Source of the DNA: a virus
Virus record (IMG/VR): IMGVR_UViG_3300042902_000064
Span: 64,001-91,590 of that record
Reading direction: 5' to 3' (one strand)
DNA length: 27,590 nucleotides
The first letter of the stretch is position 1; each line of letters begins with the position of its first letter. The translations under genes and the position numbers were made by a program. Shown one piece after another: positions 24,603 to 27,590 of this stretch. The notes beneath the pieces were generated by a model, which did not search any database, was not told where the DNA came from, and was given only the letters and a program-made list of their open reading frames with translations.

Positions 24603-24984
24603 TATAGCAATAATCTGCCTCACCGCCGCAATTTACCACGAAGCCAGGGGAGAGCCCCTAATAGGTCAAAGAGCGGTAGCGGAGGTAATTATTAATAGAG
24701 TAGAAAGCAAGCACTGGCCTAACACTATATGTGAAGTAGTAAAACAAAAGAACCAGTTCTCTTTCTACGACGAAAAAAATCCTAAAGTAATACTTAACTG
24801 GGAGGCAGAGGCTGTAGCTTTTACTATCGCTAGTAATTATATAATATATGGGTCGCAGGGGATAGTGTCAGGTGCTACATGCTACACAACCTTAGAGATA
24901 AACAACAGTTGGACTCAACAGTACCAAGTCTTAAAAAAGATAGGTAGCCACAAGTTCATAGACTGTCTAAGAAAGAAAAGATAA
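24595..24984 (+). CDS. SleB/CwlJ-type cell-wall hydrolase, 129 aa
   Basis: Matches the Hydrolase_2 (SleB) family: AIYHEARGEPLIGQRAVAEVIINRV with the catalytic glutamate (Glu16), then WPNTICEVVKQKNQFSFY, a hallmark block. Family members are thought to cut peptidoglycan glycan strands (lytic transglycosylase-like). The N-terminal LDIAIICLTAAIY is short and is part of the fold, not a clear signal peptide. It could be an endolysin component or a DNA-entry enzyme. No holin is adjacent, so a lysis cassette is not shown. Confidence 0.9.
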   Translation: MLDIAIICLTAAIYHEARGEPLIGQRAVAEVIINRVESKHWPNTICEVVKQKNQFSFYDEKNPKVILNWEAEAVAFTIASNYIIYGSQGIVSGATCYTTLEINNSWTQQYQVLKKIGSHKFIDCLRKKR

Positions 24985-24992
24985 ATATTCAC

Positions 24993-25021
24993 TTGCTTTG
25001 TTATGCTGAATTCGGTATAAT
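24993..25021 (+). promoter_or_regulatory. Sigma70-like promoter (rightward)
   Basis: TTGCTT, a 17-bp spacer, TATAAT followed by AGTTACATAA. The -35 is the weakest match of the set. Tandem with the promoter at 25085; no gene lies between them. Confidence 0.75.
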
Positions 25022-25084
25022 AGTTACATAATCTGAAGAAAAGAAAAGAAATAAACATACATAAACAGTTAGAAATTTATTTAC

Positions 25085-25113
25085 TTGATTTAACCAGCTA
25101 AACAAAGTATAAT
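25085..25113 (+). promoter_or_regulatory. Sigma70-like promoter (rightward)
   Basis: TTGATT, a 17-bp spacer, TATAAT followed by AGTTACTTAAG. It shares GCTAAACAAAG with the promoters at 19085 and 19476. It leads the 118-aa gene. Confidence 0.9.
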
Positions 25114-25157
25114 AGTTACTTAAGATTGATAAACAAACCAACAAAAGAGGAATAAAA

Positions 25158-25514
25158 ATGAGCACAGCGTGGACAGATGAATTAAAAGCAGAAGTAGTTC
25201 AAGCATACCAAGATCGTAACCCTACCCCTGAAAACTCAATGGATATCGTTAAAGAATTAGCCGAAGAATACGAAAAGACTGCAAACGGCATCCGCATGAT
25301 TTTAACATCAGCAGATGTATATGTTAAAAAAGCAGCAGCAGCTCCTGCCGCTAAGAAAGAAGGTGCAGCTCCTCGTGTTAATAAAGCAGAATGTATTGCA
25401 GCATTAAGTGCCGCTATTACAGAAGCTGGTGGCGAGATTGATGATGAAATTCTGAGCAAGTTAACAGGTAAAGCGGCAGTTTACTTTACAGCGGTATTAG
25501 CTGCTTCTAAATAG
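25158..25514 (+). CDS. Putative DNA-binding protein, 118 aa
   Basis: Behind tandem promoters, with an AGAGGAATAAAA ribosome site, so probably highly expressed. Residues 4-50 look like a SANT/Myb or HTH-type helix set (WTDELKAEVVQAYQDR, SMDIVKELAEEYEKTANGIRMIL). An Ala/Lys-rich linker follows (KKAAAAPAAKKEGAAP), and then a second helical domain (KAECIAALSAAITEAGGEI and onward). Two small domains with a basic Ala-rich hinge suggest an abundant chromatin-like or regulatory protein; this is inference. Confidence 0.78.
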   Translation: MSTAWTDELKAEVVQAYQDRNPTPENSMDIVKELAEEYEKTANGIRMILTSADVYVKKAAAAPAAKKEGAAPRVNKAECIAALSAAITEAGGEIDDEILSKLTGKAAVYFTAVLAASK

Positions 25515-25536
25515 ATTATAAAGAGGACTAGATATA

Positions 25537-26157
25537 ATGGCTAGAGTAACTAAAGTTAAAGATCATGAGATTTTGACAGATGCTAACATCGCTAAAGTAA
25601 TTGAGTTATTAAATGCTAGTCCTCCTATCACTAAAAAAGCTGCTTGTGAGATATTAAATATCTCCTACAATACAGCAAGGCTAGGGAATATTATAGAGTC
25701 TTGGCAAAACCAGCAAATATATGCTAAAAAGCGTAGAGCGGAGCTTAGGACTAAACCTGTAAGTACAGAAGATATTAAATATATTATATCTGAGTATTTA
25801 GACGGTGTTGCTGTACAGGAAATATCTGAGCGTACTTTTAGAAGCGTATCTGCCCTTAAGAAAGTATTAGAGAAGTATAAAGTACCTTTACGAGAAGTAG
25901 GTAGTAGTTACTTTAATCCTGTGGTTCTTCCAGATGATGGGTTTTCTCCAGAGTATGAGGTTGGTGATTTGGTATTCAGTGCTAGATACAATGTTCCAGC
26001 CCGTATAGAGGCTTTTAGAACTAAAGACAAAACCCATGGCAATGTATATCAGATATATTTGCTTGGTAATGAGAAACAAAAAGCATATCAACCTGCTTAT
26101 GAATTAGGGGACTTAAGGTTCTTGGAAGAAGATTTAGGTATACGGCTTGCTAAATAG
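25537..26157 (+). CDS. Putative HTH DNA-binding protein, 206 aa
   Basis: Residues about 12-70 hold one helix-turn-helix-like unit (NIAKVIELLNAS, ITKKAACEILNISYNTARLGNII). Residues 80-115 hold another (SEYLDGVAVQEISERTF, SVSALKKVLEKY). The C-terminal part is beta-rich (PEYEVGDLVFSARYNVPARIEAF, GNVYQIYLLG). The layout suits a transcription regulator or terminase-small-subunit-like protein, but no family is certain. The ribosome site AGAGGACT is good, and it follows the 118-aa gene by 22 bases. Confidence 0.76.
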   Translation: MARVTKVKDHEILTDANIAKVIELLNASPPITKKAACEILNISYNTARLGNIIESWQNQQIYAKKRRAELRTKPVSTEDIKYIISEYLDGVAVQEISERTFRSVSALKKVLEKYKVPLREVGSSYFNPVVLPDDGFSPEYEVGDLVFSARYNVPARIEAFRTKDKTHGNVYQIYLLGNEKQKAYQPAYELGDLRFLEEDLGIRLAK

Positions 26158-26165
26158 GAGAAAAT

Positions 26166-26411
26166 ATGAAAGATAAAGAACTGCGACAGGCTTTGAAAGA
26201 TGCTGGTATATTTTATGGCGAAGAGTGTAGCACACCCACATATGAGCTAACAAGCTTACTAGAGTCTGGTGTTGGTAATACAACTATTAGTTCGCTTAAC
26301 CATAGAATAAAATACCTAGAAAAGCAGGTAGAGATGCTTATAAAATACCTCAATATAAGAGTAGAATTTATCGAGGCTAGTACATCATTTGTAGATAAGG
26401 AAGAAGAATGA
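26166..26411 (+). CDS. Hypothetical protein with C-terminal coiled coil, 81 aa
   Basis: AGGAGAAAAT precedes the ATG. The N-terminal half is mixed (LRQALKDAGIFYGEECSTPTY). Residues about 43-70 are a leucine/valine heptad helix (LNHRIKYLEKQVEMLIKYLN), then an acidic tail. Probably a small oligomer. The stop overlaps the next ATG (ATGA). It lies between two putative DNA-binding proteins, so it may be an accessory subunit. Not recognised. Confidence 0.75.
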   Translation: MKDKELRQALKDAGIFYGEECSTPTYELTSLLESGVGNTTISSLNHRIKYLEKQVEMLIKYLNIRVEFIEASTSFVDKEEE

Positions 26412-26770
26412 GCAAATTAAAGGTTTCGGCAAACCGTAAAGCCCAGGCAGGCGCATATAAGCTAGAAGGGCGCTTCGATAAGAATAAAAAACGTAAGCTA
26501 GAGCGACACTTGAAAGAGTTCCCGAATGATACACAAGCTAGTAAAGCATTAAAAGGTGATAACTTTACCTTCCGCAAAGCTCCGCGTTCTGTAGTACCTA
26601 AGTATGTTACTATTACTAAGAAAACAGCTAATGGTAAGACTTTCCAAGTGAAAGAGCTGGCTCGTCCACGTAAAATTAAAGCTTCTGAGTATGTTAATGG
26701 TATCGCTGTTTGTGTAGACAACACAAGCAAGAATGCAATGCATTTAGCGTTAGAATCGGCAAAGGTATAA
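26408..26770 (+). CDS. Hypothetical very basic protein, 120 aa
   Basis: About a quarter Lys/Arg, concentrated in residues 1-40 (KLKVSANRKAQAGAYKLEGR, KNKKRKLERHLKEF) and again near 68-100 (ITKKTANGKTFQVKELARPRKIKASEY). The AAGGAAGA ribosome site lies in the preceding gene. Such charge suggests nucleic-acid binding. It is immediately followed by the DNA ligase gene, consistent with a replication or repair setting. I recognise no family. Confidence 0.77.
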   Translation: MSKLKVSANRKAQAGAYKLEGRFDKNKKRKLERHLKEFPNDTQASKALKGDNFTFRKAPRSVVPKYVTITKKTANGKTFQVKELARPRKIKASEYVNGIAVCVDNTSKNAMHLALESAKV

Positions 26771-26773
26771 AAA

Positions 26774-27590
26774 ATGACAACAGCAGTAGAAAAACTTTTA
26801 GATAGAGCTTGTTCTGCATACTATAAAGGAGAGCCTATAATGACAGATGCTCAATTTGATAGTTTAGCGAATAAGCACAACTATCAGAAAATTGGGTCTA
26901 CTGTGTTAGAGCCTTGGAGCCCTACAGTTACACACTTATTCAAAATGTATTCATTGAGTAAGGTATATGATGATGAAGAATATAATATATCTTATCCTGA
27001 AGATCATTGGGTTAAAACCCCTAAGCTGGATGGTGCGGCTGTAGAAGTAACCTATATTGATGGTTATTTAGCCGTGGCTGCCACCCGAGGTGATGGGGTA
27101 AAAGGTCAGGATATTACTGAGAAGATGTTATTATTAGTTCCAAACTCTATTGATGTTGCAGGAAGCACTCAGATAGTAGGTGAAGTAGTAGTTATAGATA
27201 AAAACATTGAAAATTCCCGTAACTATGCCTCAGGTGCTTTGAACCTTAAAGATATTGAAGAGTTCAAAACTAGAGTACCAAATCTAGTATTTATAGCTTA
27301 TAATATTCAAAATACCGAAACAGTGAATGACAACTACATACTAGATATGTTAAATTTAGCACAGTTGGGCTTTGATAATGTTATGGGTATTAAAGAAGGA
27401 CATACCTACCCTACTGATGGGGAGGTTTATCGTCTTAATTCTAATAAAGAGTTCGCTAAGTTAGGCTTCACTTCTAAGTTCCCAAGAGGAGCATATGCAA
27501 GAAAGCAATCAGACGCTGTGGAGATTGAAGAAACTGAATTACTAGAGGTAGTTTGGCAAGTAGGTCCAAGCGGTAAGGTTACTCCTGTTG
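26774..27590 (+). CDS. ligA: NAD-dependent DNA ligase, N-terminal part (runs off the window)
   Basis: Seals nicks by forming an enzyme-AMP intermediate from NAD. Visible are an N-terminal domain (DRACSAYYKGEPIMTDAQFDSL), the KxDG motif KTPKLDGA with catalytic Lys84, RGDG, the glutamate motif EVVV, SRNYASGAL, DGEVYRLN and a final VWQVGPSGKVTPV. The last corresponds to QVGRTGxLTPVA at the start of the OB domain. The 272 visible residues cover the adenylation domain; bacterial LigA is about 670. T5 is known to split this enzyme into two proteins, so whether this one is full-length or split cannot be seen. The ribosome site is weak (AAAGGTAT). Confidence 0.93.
   Translation, partial: MTTAVEKLLDRACSAYYKGEPIMTDAQFDSLANKHNYQKIGSTVLEPWSPTVTHLFKMYSLSKVYDDEEYNISYPEDHWVKTPKLDGAAVEVTYIDGYLAVAATRGDGVKGQDITEKMLLLVPNSIDVAGSTQIVGEVVVIDKNIENSRNYASGALNLKDIEEFKTRVPNLVFIAYNIQNTETVNDNYILDMLNLAQLGFDNVMGIKEGHTYPTDGEVYRLNSNKEFAKLGFTSKFPRGAYARKQSDAVEIEETELLEVVWQVGPSGKVTPV

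Noticed and set aside
1-27590. CRISPR array, insertion sequence or attachment site
   Set aside because: No regularly spaced direct repeats, no transposase or integrase motifs and no terminal repeats with target duplication were seen; the repeated blocks are promoters.

Overview
The window looks like the early/middle region of a lytic tailed-phage genome, not a bacterial chromosome. Genes are small, tightly packed and often overlap by 1 to 8 bases. The sequence is AT-rich. Nucleotide-metabolism genes (TTG-start thymidylate synthase, dihydrofolate reductase), a PhoH-like ATPase, an NAD-dependent DNA ligase, a SleB-type cell-wall hydrolase, two GIY-YIG nucleases and a very large tRNA cluster sit together. 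From memory this mix resembles T5-like siphoviruses, but host and family cannot be proved from the window.

Layout. (1) Positions 1-7.8 kb are a leftward block of about 25 mostly unrecognised genes in five promoter-led units. It includes a metallophosphoesterase, a lipoprotein, a SprT-like metalloprotease and an adenine-methylase-like protein. (2) A divergent control region lies at 7.8-8.0 kb. It has back-to-back promoters and a 17-bp perfectly alternating purine/pyrimidine GC-rich tract. (3) 8.0-11.8 kb runs rightward: metallophosphoesterase, membrane protein, thyA, phoH-like, dhfr-like and two unknown genes. (4) 11.9-24.2 kb is a tRNA/ncRNA island. It has 24 tRNA genes whose anticodons cover all 20 amino acids if the odd UAG-anticodon tRNA is counted as Leu. 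It also has a tmRNA, several structured RNAs without coding capacity, and small genes in between. (5) 24.2-27.6 kb holds the hydrolase, putative DNA-binding proteins and the 5' part of an NAD-dependent DNA ligase that runs off the edge.

The most notable find is a circularly permuted tmRNA gene at about 23.59-24.20 kb. The CCA-ending acceptor piece lies upstream of the tag-encoding piece. The two are joined by a precursor segment whose ends continue the acceptor stem as one helix of about 21 bp. The tag reads ANDNIYALVA and ends in TAG. Around it, many inter-tRNA spacers are not empty: each folds on paper into an element closed by an 8-21 bp helix. Two stretches (about 1.04 kb at 15.17-16.21 and about 0.66 kb at 19.51-20.17) look like large ornate ncRNAs behind their own promoters, each holding a tRNA or a tRNA-like core.

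Transcription appears to use one promoter type throughout: TTGAWW, exactly 17 bp, TATAAT, often followed by AGTTA. I find 16 copies on both strands. How the parts fit together is inference. The tRNAs and tmRNA would support translation and ribosome rescue after host takeover, the metabolic genes would supply dTMP for replication, and the unknown small genes may be host-takeover functions.
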